Of a stretch of 64,000 nucleotides of DNA, positions 45,735-56,544 are shown piece after piece (position 1 is the stretch's first letter; the number at the start of each line of letters is the position of its first letter). The position numbers were made by a program, and so were the translations under genes. The DNA is from Hathewaya histolytica. Lineage in GTDB: Bacteria; Bacillota; Clostridia; Clostridiales; Clostridiaceae. The stretch is taken from the NCBI RefSeq assembly GCF_901482605.1, contig NZ_LR590481.1, forward strand, positions 2,170,001 to 2,234,000. The letters run 5' to 3'. The notes under the pieces were generated by a model, which saw only the letters and a program-made list of their open reading frames with translations, did no database searches and had not been told where the DNA came from.

Positions 45735-46604
45735 ATGAATAACTATAATACTAACAAAAACTTAACTGAGATATTTAAGAATGGAGTTATAATGGATGTA
45801 ACTAATGTAGAGCAAGCAAAAATAGCTGAAAAAGCTGGTGCTTGTGCTGTAATGGCTCTTGAAAGAGTTCCAGCTGACATTAGGAAACAAGGTGGCATTG
45901 CTAGAATGTCAGATCCTAAGATGATAAAAGAAATAAAAGAAGCTGTTTCAATTCCTGTAATGGCTAAAGTTAGAATAGGACATTTTGTGGAAGCTCAAAT
46001 ACTCGAATCCATAGGAATAGATTTTATAGATGAAAGTGAAGTTTTAACTCCTGCTGATGAAGCTTTTCATGTAAATAAAAGAGATTTTAAAGCTCCTTTT
46101 GTTTGTGGTGCTAGAAATTTAGGTGAAGCTCTAAGAAGAATTGGAGAAGGCGCTGCTATGATAAGAACAAAAGGTGAAGCTGGTACTGGTAATGTTGTAG
46201 AGGCTGTAAGACACATGAGAACCATGATGGATGATATAAAAAGAGTTAAAAATGCCTCTGAAGAACAATTAATGAGTATTGCAAAAGAAATGAATGCACC
46301 ATATGATCTAATTCAGTATGTATGGAAAGAAGGAAAATTACCTGTGGTTAATTTCGCAGCTGGTGGTATAGCTACACCTGCTGATGCAGCTTTAATGATG
46401 CAACTTGGTTCTGAAGGTGTATTCGTAGGATCTGGAATATTTAAATCAGGAAACCCAGAACAAAGAGCTAGAGCTATTGTACTAGCTACAACTCACTATA
46501 ATGATCCTAAAAAACTTGCCGAAATATCAGAAGACCTTGGTGACGCAATGTCAGGCCTAGTAATAGATGATTTACAATGTAAATATGCTGAAAGAGGATG
46601 GTAA
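45735..46604 (+). CDS. pdxS: Pyridoxal 5'-phosphate synthase lyase subunit
   Basis: The 289-residue protein makes PLP from ribose 5-phosphate, glyceraldehyde 3-phosphate and ammonia. It shows [36 protein letters not shown] (Lys lyase residues), [10 protein letters not shown] and [17 protein letters not shown], the classic PdxS barrel. GGGGGATTATAT precedes the ATG. The usual downstream partner pdxT (glutaminase) is absent; the next gene is tsaD on the other strand. Ammonia supply must come from pdxT elsewhere. Confidence 0.98.
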   Translation: MNNYNTNKNLTEIFKNGVIMDVTNVEQAKIAEKAGACAVMALERVPADIRKQGGIARMSDPKMIKEIKEAVSIPVMAKVRIGHFVEAQILESIGIDFIDESEVLTPADEAFHVNKRDFKAPFVCGARNLGEALRRIGEGAAMIRTKGEAGTGNVVEAVRHMRTMMDDIKRVKNASEEQLMSIAKEMNAPYDLIQYVWKEGKLPVVNFAAGGIATPADAALMMQLGSEGVFVGSGIFKSGNPEQRARAIVLATTHYNDPKKLAEISEDLGDAMSGLVIDDLQCKYAERGW

Positions 46605-46699
46605 TTAGTAGAGAAGAGAAACTACTGTAAAGCCTAGTTCTCAATAGATCAAAAGTAAATATAGATAAATTAATCTATTTTATAAATACCTCTATGAAT

Positions 46700-46760
46700 A
46701 AAAAACAGCTCTTATTTTGAATATATAGAAAAACATATCTATACTATTCTTATAAGAGCT
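46700..46760 (-). terminator. Terminator after tsaD
   Basis: AGCTCTTAT and ATAAGAGCT flank a 35-base loop with further pairing; a run of six T follows on the minus strand. Confidence 0.65.
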
Positions 46761-46779
46761 TATTTTTATTTAAATACTG

Positions 46780-47802
46780 TTACCTCTGACCTAATTTTAA
46801 ATTTGGTACAGCATTTAAAGTAAGTTCTGCAACTCTGCCTTTTTTATATTCGAAATATCCTGCACTTCCAATCATAGCTGCATTATCTGTACACAATATT
46901 GGGGATGGGTATAAAACTTTTATTCCTCTTTTTTCCCCTTCTTTATTTAGTTCATCTCTTAAAGCTGAATTACACGCAACTCCACCTGCCACTATAATTT
47001 TATCTACATTTTTTAATTTACATGCTTTCATAGCATTTTCTGCTAAAACTTCTACTACAGCCCTTTGGAAGGATGCTGCAACATCTTGATTTTTAACTTC
47101 TTCACCTTTCATTTTAGCATTATTTAAATAATTTAATACAGCAGATTTTATTCCACTAAAAGAAAAGTCTAAAGTTTCTTCTGAAAATTTAGCTTTAGGA
47201 AAATTAATAGCAAAAGCATTTCCTATTTTTGATATTTTATCTATTTTAGGTCCACCTGGATATCCAAGTCCAATTGCCCTTGCTACTTTGTCAAAGGCTT
47301 CCCCTGCTGCATCATCCCTTGTTTGACCTAAAACTTCAAACTCTCCATAATCTTTCATATATACAATAAAAGTGTGTCCTCCAGATACAATTAAACAAAC
47401 AAAGGGAGGCTCTAAATTTTCATGCTCAATAAAATTAGCACAGATATGGCCTTCTATATGGTTTACACCTATTAATGGCTTTTTTAAAGCATAAGCTAAG
47501 CCTTTAGCATACTGAAGCCCAACTAAAAGTGCTCCAACAAGTCCTGGACCATAAGTTACAGCTATAGCATCAATCTCTTCCATGGTAATATTTGATTCTT
47601 TTATAGCCTCATCAACTACTGCACTAATTGCTTCTATATGTTTTCTAGAAGCTACCTCAGGTACAACCCCACCAAACTTTTCATGTGTACTTATTTGTGA
47701 GGATATAACATTAGACAAAACTTTCCTTCCATCCACTACAACTGCTGCAGATGTTTCATCACAACTTGACTCTATAGAAAGTATTTTTATACCTTTTTCC
47801 AT
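46780..47802 (-). CDS. tsaD: tRNA t6A threonylcarbamoyltransferase TsaD
   Basis: The protein is 340 residues from ATG 47802 (AGAGGTAG upstream; the longer start lacks one). It transfers threonylcarbamoyl to A37 of ANN-decoding tRNAs. Metal ligands are in [11 protein letters not shown]; the ASKHA ATPase motifs [24 protein letters not shown] and IVAGGVACN are clear. The partner genes tsaE and tsaB lie 13 kb away at 60835-62006. Confidence 0.98.
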   Translation of the reverse strand: MEKGIKILSIESSCDETSAAVVVDGRKVLSNVISSQISTHEKFGGVVPEVASRKHIEAISAVVDEAIKESNITMEEIDAIAVTYGPGLVGALLVGLQYAKGLAYALKKPLIGVNHIEGHICANFIEHENLEPPFVCLIVSGGHTFIVYMKDYGEFEVLGQTRDDAAGEAFDKVARAIGLGYPGGPKIDKISKIGNAFAINFPKAKFSEETLDFSFSGIKSAVLNYLNNAKMKGEEVKNQDVAASFQRAVVEVLAENAMKACKLKNVDKIIVAGGVACNSALRDELNKEGEKRGIKVLYPSPILCTDNAAMIGSAGYFEYKKGRVAELTLNAVPNLKLGQR

Positions 47803-47986
47803 GTTAATACTACCTCTTTTCAATAACTCTATTTAAATTTCATATTTTATGTTTTGTTTTTATATTTATTACATCTGTATATTATACTTTATATATTATA
47901 TTACTTCAAGAACATAGCATTTTACACTAATATATTAAAATGTTATAATAAAATACTAAAGAGAATATATGTTTGGGAGGATATAT

Positions 47987-48610
47987 ATGAATAGTACATA
48001 TGCTAAAATTATTGTACAAGGATCTCCTATTTCTAAATCTAATTTTAAACTATTTAATGTAAATGGTAGAGCTATTCTTCCGTGTAACTCTGGTAAATAT
48101 CATGATAGATATGCCCTTTACGAAGAGGAAATAGCATTAAATGCTAGAGCTCAGAACCCTGAAGTAGTTATAGAAGAATCTGTTATTGCCATTTTAAAAG
48201 TTTATTATAAAAGTAGTAAAAGACATCCTGACACAAATAACATAACTAAAAGTATTTTTGATGGTGTAGAAAAAAGTGGACTTATAATAAATGATGCTCA
48301 AATAAGAAGGATTATTATAGAGGAATTTTATGATAAAGAAAATCCTAGATTTGAATTAGAGCTTTTTGCAGAAAGTAAGTATAATATGCAATACAATATT
48401 AATTTAAACTCTTTAGAGAAAGAGCCTATATTATACTCTCCACCTCCAAACTCTAAGAAAAATAAACCTAAAGCCTTAAATGTATCTAAAAATAATTCTA
48501 ATTCTTCCATATGTAATATATGTAATAAAACATATTCAAATTCTGAATTAATTTCAGCCGATAAGGGAAAAACCTTAATTTGCAAATCTTGCTTTAAAAA
48601 ACTCTTTTAA
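47987..48610 (+). CDS. RusA-like nuclease with C-terminal zinc ribbon
   Basis: The protein is 207 residues from ATG 47987 (GGGAGG upstream). Residues about 5-130 show the RusA Holliday-junction resolvase pattern (KSSKRHPDTNNITKSIFDGV, LIINDAQIRRI, with the catalytic Asp residues). Residues 140-175 are a basic linker, and the end has CNICNKTY and LICKSCFKK, a zinc ribbon. RusA is usually phage-borne; this fusion stands among chromosomal genes, so it may be domesticated. Activity is inferred from the family only. Confidence 0.82.
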   Translation: MNSTYAKIIVQGSPISKSNFKLFNVNGRAILPCNSGKYHDRYALYEEEIALNARAQNPEVVIEESVIAILKVYYKSSKRHPDTNNITKSIFDGVEKSGLIINDAQIRRIIIEEFYDKENPRFELELFAESKYNMQYNINLNSLEKEPILYSPPPNSKKNKPKALNVSKNNSNSSICNICNKTYSNSELISADKGKTLICKSCFKKLF

Positions 48611-48707
48611 AGTCTATAACTTAAGTAATATATAATTTAAAAGAAGTTATATATAAACACTTATAGTAATAAACATATAAAGAACGAAATTTTAAAGGAG
48701 ATTTAAT

Positions 48708-48773
48708 ATGTATACTATAAAAAAGCAAAATTTCCATCGTAGATTTCATCATGAATTAAAGGCTAGAACTTAA
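48708..48773 (+). CDS. N-terminal part of the PIN-protein gene, separated by a frameshift
   Basis: AAAGGAGATTTAAT, the best ribosome binding site here, precedes ATG 48708. The frame encodes MYTIKKQNFHRRFHHELK and ends after ART at TAA 48771. Removing one A from the TTAAAGG near 48758-48761 joins it to the open frame RLELNIDIYNYPFNQC... that leads into the PIN domain. It is therefore probably the true N-terminus of the next gene rather than a separate peptide. Confidence 0.5.
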   Translation: MYTIKKQNFHRRFHHELKART

Positions 48774-48831
48774 TATAGATATTTATAACTACCCTTTTAA
48801 TCAGTGTAACTTTAATTCTTCAACCACAATC

Positions 48832-49434
48832 ATGATGGATACCTGCTTTATTTTAACCTTGCTTTATGATAATGATCCTAAAAACAAAGAATGCGCTAAC
48901 TTAATTACAGCTTTAATGCTCTCAAAGTGCAAGTTATTTGTAACTGATATGACTGCAGCTGAAACCATGAATCAAATAACTAAAAAACTTTTTCTTACAG
49001 ATATGAAGTATAAGGCTAATAGAGTAATTCCCTTAAATACAAAATCTAATATTAATCTAATTTGTTCCTGTTTTAATAAATATCATAGGAAAATTATAAA
49101 AGATAAAAAGTTTGAAAAATACAAGGACATACCATTTAATAAATATTTTTATAATATTTTAAAAAACCCGTGGAAAAAAGATCTGCTAAAAATCTATTTT
49201 GATAAGTCAGTAGAACTATATGCCTATTTGGAAAACATACTGAAATTTGAATATCTAAGTATAACCAAGCCCTGTATAGATATTTCTAAGTACTTTATAA
49301 CTGAATATATGCTTTCAGTGAATGATTCTTTTCATCTTGCCTGTGCCCAATATCATGGTGTCCAGTACTTCTTAACTTTAGATAGAGACTTTGAAAATAA
49401 TATCTTTACAACGGTAAAATTACTTAAAATATAA
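48832..49434 (+). CDS. PIN-domain putative ribonuclease
   Basis: The 200-residue frame begins MMDTCFILTLLYDND with the first PIN Asp. Glu in TDMTAAETMNQI and Asp in SVNDSFHLACAQYHG and FLTLDRDFEN complete the metal site. No ribosome binding site precedes this ATG; the frame is open upstream to about 48760, and the good start lies in another frame (48708). PIN domains cut RNA and are often VapC-type toxins; no VapB-like antitoxin gene is seen. It may be inactive if the frameshift is real. Confidence 0.75.
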   Translation: MMDTCFILTLLYDNDPKNKECANLITALMLSKCKLFVTDMTAAETMNQITKKLFLTDMKYKANRVIPLNTKSNINLICSCFNKYHRKIIKDKKFEKYKDIPFNKYFYNILKNPWKKDLLKIYFDKSVELYAYLENILKFEYLSITKPCIDISKYFITEYMLSVNDSFHLACAQYHGVQYFLTLDRDFENNIFTTVKLLKI

Positions 49435-49472
49435 AAGATGCGTAATAAATACAATTGCGCATCTTTTATATT
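49433..49472. terminator. Terminator after the PIN gene
   Basis: AAAGATGCG pairs with CGCATCTTT, followed by TATATTTT. Confidence 0.75.
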
Positions 49473-49615
49473 TTAATAAATAGTCTTTTATTATTAATGT
49501 TATTTATAAACTATTAAAATTTATTTTTTAATTTTGTCACTTAGTTGTCACAATAAGGTATTATTATTAAACTAAAGATTAAGAGTATAATAATTTACAT
49601 AGGAGGATAAAAACT

Positions 49616-50833
49616 ATGGGTATGTTTTCCAATGACAATGATAATAATACTTCTATAAATGTAAATAAAGACGATTTTAAGGAGGTAAATGAAAATACTA
49701 TGAATAATGATTATGAAAATATAAAAAAGAAAAGAAGATCTGGCAAAGTTTTAATTTATATTTTGGTAGGTATCCTTTGCACAACTTTAGGTGGTGTAGT
49801 ATCATCCATAGCCACTATAAACTATTTAAAAGATAATCCTAGTATTATAAATAAAAGCTCATCTCCATCTAATAACAACACATTAAATAGTAAAAATACT
49901 CCTGTAAACACTTTACAGCAAATGAGTGTTGCAGATATAGCTAAAAACGTAGGACCTACAGTAGTAGGTGTATCTACAAAAGGTTTTCCTAAGACCTTAG
50001 CTTGGGGAGCTGAAGTTCAACAACAAGAAGGCCTCGGTTCTGGAATAATCTTTGATAAAGAGGGCTATATATTAACTAATAACCATGTAATTCAAGGTGC
50101 TAAAACAATAAAAGTAATATTTAATAATGGAAAAGAAGTTCCAGCAAAACTTATAAATTCAGATCCTAGTTATGATGTAGCTGTAATTAAAATAACTGAA
50201 AAAGTTGATATGCCTGGTGTAGCAAACTTTGGTGATTCTGATTCTTTAATTGTAGGAGAGCCAGCTGTTGCAATAGGTAATCCTTTAGGTAGAGATCTTT
50301 TAGGTTCTGTAACCACTGGTGTTATAAGTGCCGTAAATAGGACTATAGATGAAAGAAATAAAGACTTAAAACTAATACAAACTGATGCCGCTATAAATCC
50401 TGGTAACAGTGGTGGACCTCTTGTAAATTCTAAAGGTCAGGTAATAGGTATAAACACTGAAAAAAGAGTTGGTAAAGGTGTTGAAGGTTTAGGCTTCGCT
50501 ATACCAATTAACCAAATTAAACCTAAAATACAAAACTTAATGACACCTAAAGTAATGGTTGGTATCTTAGGAAGAACTGTAACTAAGGAAGATTCTAAAC
50601 AATATAACATACCAGTTGGTGCATATATTTCTGAAGTTGTCCAATATGGACCTGGTGAAAAAGCCGGTTTAAATCCTGGGGACATAATAATTTCTGCTGA
50701 TGGAAAAAAGATAACTTCCATGGAGGACTTAGATAAAGCTAAACAAGGACGTAAAGCAGGAGATACCATAAACTTAAAAGTATATAGAGATGGAAAAGAA
50801 GTATCAATAAAATTAAAATTAGAAGCGCAATAG
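49616..50833 (+). CDS. htrA: HtrA/DegP-like serine protease, membrane-anchored
   Basis: The 405-residue protein has a cytoplasmic acidic N-terminus (1-40), a membrane anchor (GKVLIYILVGILCTTLGGVV), a linker, then a trypsin-like domain at about 105-300 with His in ILTNNHVIQG, Asp in DPSYDVAVIKI and Ser in NPGNSGGPLV, and one PDZ domain (about 305-400). It degrades or refolds damaged exported proteins. AGGAGGATAAAAACT precedes the start. A perfect terminator follows. Confidence 0.96.
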   Translation: MGMFSNDNDNNTSINVNKDDFKEVNENTMNNDYENIKKKRRSGKVLIYILVGILCTTLGGVVSSIATINYLKDNPSIINKSSSPSNNNTLNSKNTPVNTLQQMSVADIAKNVGPTVVGVSTKGFPKTLAWGAEVQQQEGLGSGIIFDKEGYILTNNHVIQGAKTIKVIFNNGKEVPAKLINSDPSYDVAVIKITEKVDMPGVANFGDSDSLIVGEPAVAIGNPLGRDLLGSVTTGVISAVNRTIDERNKDLKLIQTDAAINPGNSGGPLVNSKGQVIGINTEKRVGKGVEGLGFAIPINQIKPKIQNLMTPKVMVGILGRTVTKEDSKQYNIPVGAYISEVVQYGPGEKAGLNPGDIIISADGKKITSMEDLDKAKQGRKAGDTINLKVYRDGKEVSIKLKLEAQ

Positions 50834-50863
50834 AAAAAACAGGCTAATATTAGCCTGTTTTTT
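50834..50863. terminator. Bidirectional terminator between htrA and pepT
   Basis: AAAAAACAGGCTAA pairs with TTAGCCTGTTTTTT, serving both convergent genes. Confidence 0.92.
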
Positions 50864-50865
50864 AA

Positions 50866-52092
50866 CTATCTATTTGCATATATTTCTATTATTTTAACTA
50901 TTACCTCAGTTGCTTTTTCCATTGAATATACTGGCACAAACTCATATTTTGAGTGGAAGTTTTGTCCACCTGCAAATATATTTGGAGTTGGTAATCCCAT
51001 AAATGATAATCTAGCTCCATCTGTACCACCTCTTATTGGTTGTACTATTGGCTCTAAACCTACTTCTTTAACAGCTTGTATACCTGTATCTATAATATGT
51101 TTTTCTGGCTCTAGTTTTTCTCTCATATTATAGTATTGATCATAAACTTCAACTTCAAATATTCCTTCGCCATATTTTTTATTTAAATCTTCCCCAACTT
51201 TTTTAATAGTTTCTTTTTTGCTTTCAAACTTTTCTCTATCAAAATCTCTTATAATGTATTCTAACTTAGTTTCTTCTACATTTCCTTCTATACTATCTAT
51301 ATGATAGAATCCTTCATATCCACAAGTCTTCTCTGGTCTTTCAGCTTCAGGTAGCATAGACATAAATTCTTGTGCTAAGAAGATTGAATTTACCATTTTT
51401 CCTTTTGCATAGCCTGTATGAACATTATTTCCATGTATAGTTACTTTTGCTCCAGCTGCATTAAAAGTTTCATACACGAACTCTCCAACTTCACTTCCAT
51501 CTAAAGTATAGGCAAAATCTGCACCAAATTTTTTAACATCAAAATGGTCTGCACCTTTTCCAACTTCCTCATCTGGTGTAAAGCCAACTACTACTTTTCC
51601 ATGTTTTATTTCTGGATGTTCTATTAAGTATTCTATTGCAGTTACGATTTCAGCTATTCCTGCTTTATCGTCAGCACCAAGTAGAGTTGTACCATCAGTT
51701 GTTATTATAGATTTTCCGATATATTTTTTTAAATCAGGTGTATCCTTTACTGTTAATACTATATTTTTTTCTTTATTTAAAACTATATCTCCCCCATCAT
51801 AATTTTCAACTATCTGAGGTTTAATATTACAACCAGGCATTTCAGGACTTGTATCCATATGAGCTATAAATCCTATAGTTGGGATATCTTTATCACAATT
51901 AGCTGGAAGTTCTGCCATAACGTATCCATTTTCATCAACAGATACATTTTTCATCCCCAATCCTTCTAGTTCTTTCCCAATTTCTTTTGCTAATATCAAC
52001 TGCTTTGATGTTGATGGTACAGTATTAGAGTTTGGATCTGATTGAGTATCAAAAGACACATAATGCAAAAATCTCTTAACTAAGTTTGACAT
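50866..52092 (-). CDS. pepT: Peptidase T (tripeptide aminopeptidase)
   Basis: The 408-residue M20 zinc peptidase releases the N-terminal residue of tripeptides in the cytoplasm. Zinc ligands are in [44 protein letters not shown] and [13 protein letters not shown]. Its start lies 29 bp after the malic enzyme stop, so it is the last gene of a likely nth-malic enzyme-pepT operon. The ribosome binding site is AAGGGG. Confidence 0.97.
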   Translation of the reverse strand: MSNLVKRFLHYVSFDTQSDPNSNTVPSTSKQLILAKEIGKELEGLGMKNVSVDENGYVMAELPANCDKDIPTIGFIAHMDTSPEMPGCNIKPQIVENYDGGDIVLNKEKNIVLTVKDTPDLKKYIGKSIITTDGTTLLGADDKAGIAEIVTAIEYLIEHPEIKHGKVVVGFTPDEEVGKGADHFDVKKFGADFAYTLDGSEVGEFVYETFNAAGAKVTIHGNNVHTGYAKGKMVNSIFLAQEFMSMLPEAERPEKTCGYEGFYHIDSIEGNVEETKLEYIIRDFDREKFESKKETIKKVGEDLNKKYGEGIFEVEVYDQYYNMREKLEPEKHIIDTGIQAVKEVGLEPIVQPIRGGTDGARLSFMGLPTPNIFAGGQNFHSKYEFVPVYSMEKATEVIVKIIEIYANR

Positions 52093-52121
52093 TTACATTA
52101 ACCCCTTTCATGTAATCTATA

Positions 52122-53297
52122 TTATTTTATTCTAGCTATTCCAGTTTCGATAGCTATTCTTTCAACTTCCTTAGCTACTGAATCTGCTACTGTTTTATCT
52201 AAAGCATATGGAATTATAAATTCTTCATTTAACTCTTCTTCTTTAACTAAGTTAGCTACTGCCTTAGCTGCTGCAAGTTTCATATCATTAGTTATTTCTT
52301 TTGCTCTTACTTTTAAAGCACCTTTGAATATTCCTGGGAATACAAGTACATTATTTATTTGATTTGGGAAATCTGATCTACCTGTAGCTATAACTCTTGC
52401 ACCTGCTTCTTTTGCTTCATCTGGCATTATTTCTGGTGTAGGATTTGCCATAGCAAATATTATAGAATCTTTATTCATAGTCTTAACCATTTCTTTTGTT
52501 AAAACTCCTGGTCCTGAAACTCCTATGAACACATCTTTTCCTTTAACAACATCAGCTAAAGTACCCTTTTCAAGATTTTTATTAGTAATTTCAGCAATTT
52601 CAGCTTTTGAAGCATTTAAATTAGAAGCTCCTTTAACTATTGCACCTTTACTATCACACATTACGATGTTTTTAGCACCAGCACTTATAAGAAGTTTACA
52701 AATAGCAATTCCAGCTGCTCCTGAACCATTTATAACTACACCAATCTCATCAATAGATTTTCCTGTAATTTTTAATGCATTATATAAGCCAGCTAAAGTA
52801 ACAATAGCTGTACCATGTTGGTCATCATGAAATACTGGTATGTTTAATTCTTTCTTTAATGTTTCTTCTATATAAAAACATTCAGGCGCTTTTATATCTT
52901 CTAAGTTAATTCCACCAAATACTGGTTCTATTAGTTTAACAGTTTTAATTATTTCTTCTGGGTCTTGAGAGTCTATACAGATTGGGAATGCATCTACATC
53001 ACCAAATTCTTTAAATAATAGTGCTTTTCCCTCCATAACTGGAAGTCCCGCACCTGCTCCTATATTCCCTAAGCCTAGAACTGCACTTCCATTAGTAACT
53101 ATTGCTACTGTATGGCTTTTTATTGTATAGTCGAATATTTTTTCATTATCCTTTGCAATTTGAAGGCAAGGTTCTGCAACACCTGGAGTATATGCAACTG
53201 CTAAATCTTCTCTTGTATCAACCTTAATTTTGCTTATTACTTCAAGTTTACCCTTATTTTCTTTGTGTACTTTTAACGCTTGTTCACCATATGACAT
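52122..53297 (-). CDS. NAD(P)-dependent malic enzyme
   Basis: The 391-residue short-type malic enzyme decarboxylates malate to pyruvate. It begins [20 protein letters not shown]; the Tyr and Lys catalytic region is [12 protein letters not shown] and [12 protein letters not shown]. Metal-binding Asp residues are in INLEDIKAP and FHDDQHGTA, and the NAD fold is [13 protein letters not shown]. It lies 49 bp after nth. Cofactor choice is not settled by reading. Confidence 0.95.
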   Translation of the reverse strand: MSYGEQALKVHKENKGKLEVISKIKVDTREDLAVAYTPGVAEPCLQIAKDNEKIFDYTIKSHTVAIVTNGSAVLGLGNIGAGAGLPVMEGKALLFKEFGDVDAFPICIDSQDPEEIIKTVKLIEPVFGGINLEDIKAPECFYIEETLKKELNIPVFHDDQHGTAIVTLAGLYNALKITGKSIDEIGVVINGSGAAGIAICKLLISAGAKNIVMCDSKGAIVKGASNLNASKAEIAEITNKNLEKGTLADVVKGKDVFIGVSGPGVLTKEMVKTMNKDSIIFAMANPTPEIMPDEAKEAGARVIATGRSDFPNQINNVLVFPGIFKGALKVRAKEITNDMKLAAAKAVANLVKEEELNEEFIIPYALDKTVADSVAKEVERIAIETGIARIK

Positions 53298-53346
53298 AAT
53301 CGAAACGCCTCCTAATTTTTCTATATAAAATTTGTATTAATTTATA

Positions 53347-53976
53347 TTATAAACTTCTATAATAATCACAATGTGGAACTAAAGGACATTCATCACAATT
53401 TGGTTTTCTAGCCTTGCATATTTTTCTTCCATGCCAAATTAAGTAATGATGGGAATCACTCCATTTTTCCTTCGGTATGTTCTTCATTAATTCTTTTTCT
53501 ACCCTACCTACATCTTCTCCCTTTCCTATACCTATTCTATTAGACAGTCTAAACACATGGGTATCTACTGCTATAGCTGGTACACCAAAGGCATTGGAAA
53601 GAACTACGTTAGCAGTTTTTCTTCCTACACCGGGAAGCTCTATTAACTCCTCCATAGTTTCTGGGATTTCACCTTTGTACTTATTTATAATTATTCTTGT
53701 AGCTCCTAAAATATTTTTACTCTTATTTTTATAAAAACCACAAGATTTTATTTTCTCTCCTAATTCTTCTTCACTTAGAGAAACTATCTTATCAGGTGTT
53801 CCATAATCTTTATAAAGTTCACCACAAACTTTATTTACTCTTTCATCTGTACATTGTGCTGATAAAATTGTGGACACCAATAGCTGATATGGAGTATCAA
53901 AATCTAATCCACATTTTGCCCCTTTATAGGTTTCCTCTAAGATTTTTAATACTATATCTATTTCTTTTTTATCCAT
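53347..53976 (-). CDS. nth: Endonuclease III
   Basis: The 209-residue DNA glycosylase/AP lyase removes oxidised pyrimidines. The helix-hairpin-helix ELPGVGRKTANVV has the catalytic Lys, and AVDTHVFRLSNR the catalytic Asp. The C-terminal [4Fe-4S] Cys pattern is C-x6-C-x2-C-x5-C (CKARKPNCDECPLVPHC). It is first in the likely operon with malic enzyme and pepT. Confidence 0.98.
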   Translation of the reverse strand: MDKKEIDIVLKILEETYKGAKCGLDFDTPYQLLVSTILSAQCTDERVNKVCGELYKDYGTPDKIVSLSEEELGEKIKSCGFYKNKSKNILGATRIIINKYKGEIPETMEELIELPGVGRKTANVVLSNAFGVPAIAVDTHVFRLSNRIGIGKGEDVGRVEKELMKNIPKEKWSDSHHYLIWHGRKICKARKPNCDECPLVPHCDYYRSL

Positions 53977-54072
53977 TTTACCACCTTTATCTTCGTTTTA
54001 TATTTTAATTATAACATAAGGCAATATAATTATTATAGATTTAGTATTATGTAATTAAACTCAATTTTAAAC

Positions 54073-54115
54073 AAAAGAGCTCGAGCGCACTAGTGCAACT
54101 TCAAGCTCTCTTTAT
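54073..54115 (-). terminator. Terminator after tdh
   Basis: AGAGAGCTTGA pairs with TCGAGCTCTTTT around an inner GCACTAGTGC palindrome; a T run follows on the minus strand. Confidence 0.8.
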
Positions 54116-54122
54116 TATAATC

Positions 54123-55073
54123 CTAAATTCCTTTTGCTTTTAATTTTTCTAACATATCAGCAGTCATTTTTGCTAGATCATATTCAGTTTTGAAGCCCCA
54201 TTCTTCTTTTGCTGCTGTGCAGTCAATTGAATCTGGCCAGCTTTCTGCTATAGCTTGTCTTACTGGATCTACATCATATTCCATTTTAAATTCTGGTATA
54301 TGTTTTCTTATTTCTGCTGCAATTTGTTCTGGTTCAAAACTCATAGCCGTTATATTAAATGCATTTCTATGTTTTAATTTAGCAGGGTCTGCTTCCATTA
54401 AATTAACTATAGCATTTAATGCATCAGGCATGTACATCATGTCCATATGAGTTCCTTTTCCTATATAACTTGTATATGCTTTGTTCTTTAATGCTTCATA
54501 ATAAATATCTACAGCATAATCTGTAGTTCCTCCCCCTGGAGGCGCAACGTATGAAATTAATCCTGGGAATCTAACTCCTCTTGTATCTACTCCAAATTTT
54601 TTGAAATAGTAATCACATAATAATTCTCCCGAAACTTTAGTTACACCATACATTGTTTGAGGTCTTTGTAATGTATCTTGTGGAGTACTTACTTTTGGAG
54701 TTGATGGACCGAAAGCACCTATTGAACTTGGAGTAAAGAATTGGCACTTTCCTTCTCTAGCAACTTCTAGTGCGTTTACTAAACCACCCATATTTATATT
54801 CCAAGCAAGTTGAGGTTTTGCTTCTGCAACTGCAGATAATAATGCAGCTAAATGAATTATAGAATCTACGTTATTATCTTTAACAATACTACTCATTTTT
54901 TGAGCATCTAGTACGTCTAAAATCTCAAATGGACCACTCTCAACTGTTGGATTTCCTTCTGGTTTTCTAATATCAGATGCTATTACATTATTAGTGCCAT
55001 ATACATCTCTTAGTTTTGCAACAAGTTCACTTCCAATTTGCCCTAATGAGCCTGTAACTAATATTTTTTTCAT
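54123..55073 (-). CDS. L-threonine 3-dehydrogenase, SDR type
   Basis: The protein is 316 residues from ATG 55073 (GGAGGGG upstream; the earlier ATG overlaps that site). It has the NAD fold [14 protein letters not shown], the catalytic Tyr/Lys in [14 protein letters not shown] and the Ser/Thr in [14 protein letters not shown]-type threonine dehydrogenases oxidise threonine to 2-amino-3-ketobutyrate. The kbl gene lies 25 bp upstream, so the two act in sequence to make glycine and acetyl-CoA. Confidence 0.92.
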   Translation of the reverse strand: MKKILVTGSLGQIGSELVAKLRDVYGTNNVIASDIRKPEGNPTVESGPFEILDVLDAQKMSSIVKDNNVDSIIHLAALLSAVAEAKPQLAWNINMGGLVNALEVAREGKCQFFTPSSIGAFGPSTPKVSTPQDTLQRPQTMYGVTKVSGELLCDYYFKKFGVDTRGVRFPGLISYVAPPGGGTTDYAVDIYYEALKNKAYTSYIGKGTHMDMMYMPDALNAIVNLMEADPAKLKHRNAFNITAMSFEPEQIAAEIRKHIPEFKMEYDVDPVRQAIAESWPDSIDCTAAKEEWGFKTEYDLAKMTADMLEKLKAKGI

Positions 55074-55098
55074 TATATTCCCCTCCAAAATGTATAGT

Positions 55099-56292
55099 TT
55101 ATTTTATAATCCCCATTTCTTTACCTACTTTTTCGTAAGCTTTTAGAGCATTATCTAACATTTCTTTAGTATGAGCTGCTGTTGGCATATTTCTAACTCT
55201 TCCTGTTCCCTTTGGAACTGTTGGGAATACTATTGACTTAGCATAAACCCCTTCTTCATACAGTCTCTTACTAAATTCCTGAGCCTTTGTCTCCTCACCG
55301 ATTATACAAGGAGTAATTGGTGTTTCACTATTTCCAATATTAAAGCCTAATTCTTTTAAGCCTTTCTTCAAATAGTTGCCATTTTCCCAAAGTTTTTCCC
55401 AAAGCTCAGTACTTTCGGTTAAAATATTTATAGCTTCTATACAAGATGCTGCTGCACCTGGAGTTAATGAAGTTGAGAATAGGAATGGTCTACCTCTAAC
55501 TTTTAACCAATCTATAAGATCCTTCTTACCTGCTACATATCCGCCAACAACCCCTATTGCCTTAGATAATGTACCTATTTGGAAGTCTATTTTATCAGAA
55601 AGTCCAAAATGCTTAACTGTTCCAGCACCTTTTCCTAATACTCCTGAACCATGAGCATCATCTACATATGTTATTAAATCAAATTCTTCTGCTATTTCTA
55701 CAATCTCAGGAAGTTTTGCTATATCTCCATCCATTGAAAAAACTCCATCAGTTATAACCATTATCTTGTTATATAAACCTGATTCTTTTGCTTCTTTAGC
55801 TTTTTCTCTTAAATCATTCATATCTGAATGGTTAAATCTTATAATTTTAGCTCTTGATAATTTACATCCATCAATAATAGAAGCATGGTTTAATTCATCA
55901 GATAATATAGCATCATTTTTGTCCATTACAGCTTGTATTGCTGCCATGTTACAGTTAAATCCTGATTGGAATGCTATAGCTGATTCTGTGTGTTTAAATT
56001 CTGCAAGTTTTTGTTCAAGTTCAACGTGCACCTGTAATGTTCCATTAATTGTTCTAACTGCCCCTGCACCAACACCATACTTTTTAGTAGCTTCTATATT
56101 AGCTTCAACCATTCTTGGATGAGTAGCTAGTCCTAAATAGTTATTAGATGAAAGATTTACAAATTCCTTCTCATCAATTGTAATCATTGGTCCGTTTGCA
56201 CTCTGTAAAGGATTTATAACATTATATAATCCTTTTTGTTTTAAGTCCTCTAAATTTTCCTTTAAAAATTTTTCTAAAATTTTGCTAGACAT
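55099..56292 (-). CDS. kbl: Glycine C-acetyltransferase (2-amino-3-ketobutyrate CoA ligase)
   Basis: The 397-residue PLP enzyme of the alpha-oxoamine synthase family shows [52 protein letters not shown] and [16 protein letters not shown] with the PLP Lys. It splits 2-amino-3-ketobutyrate with CoA to glycine and acetyl-CoA. It is the first gene of the kbl-tdh unit. Upstream (56293-56544) I see no riboswitch, only an AT-rich promoter region. Confidence 0.95.
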   Translation of the reverse strand: MSSKILEKFLKENLEDLKQKGLYNVINPLQSANGPMITIDEKEFVNLSSNNYLGLATHPRMVEANIEATKKYGVGAGAVRTINGTLQVHVELEQKLAEFKHTESAIAFQSGFNCNMAAIQAVMDKNDAILSDELNHASIIDGCKLSRAKIIRFNHSDMNDLREKAKEAKESGLYNKIMVITDGVFSMDGDIAKLPEIVEIAEEFDLITYVDDAHGSGVLGKGAGTVKHFGLSDKIDFQIGTLSKAIGVVGGYVAGKKDLIDWLKVRGRPFLFSTSLTPGAAASCIEAINILTESTELWEKLWENGNYLKKGLKELGFNIGNSETPITPCIIGEETKAQEFSKRLYEEGVYAKSIVFPTVPKGTGRVRNMPTAAHTKEMLDNALKAYEKVGKEMGIIK

Positions 56293-56544
56293 TAAAACAC
56301 CTCCACAATATAACTTTGCTTTTGTTTAAAGCAAATAATTTATTTGTCTTTATTTATATATTATTAAGTAAAGTAAAACTTTTGCAATAAAAATTGCATT
56401 TGCATATTTATCATACTCTATTATTGTTACTTTTTCAATGATTTGTTTTAATTTTGACACACTTTAATTTATTTTAACAAAAATTTAAATTATTATAAAT
56501 AATAAAAATAAATAGTTGTAATTCAACTATTTATTTCAGAAATA

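Noticed and set aside
56293-56544. Riboswitch before kbl-tdh
   Set aside because: No glycine or T-box aptamer elements can be found; the region is simple AT-rich sequence.
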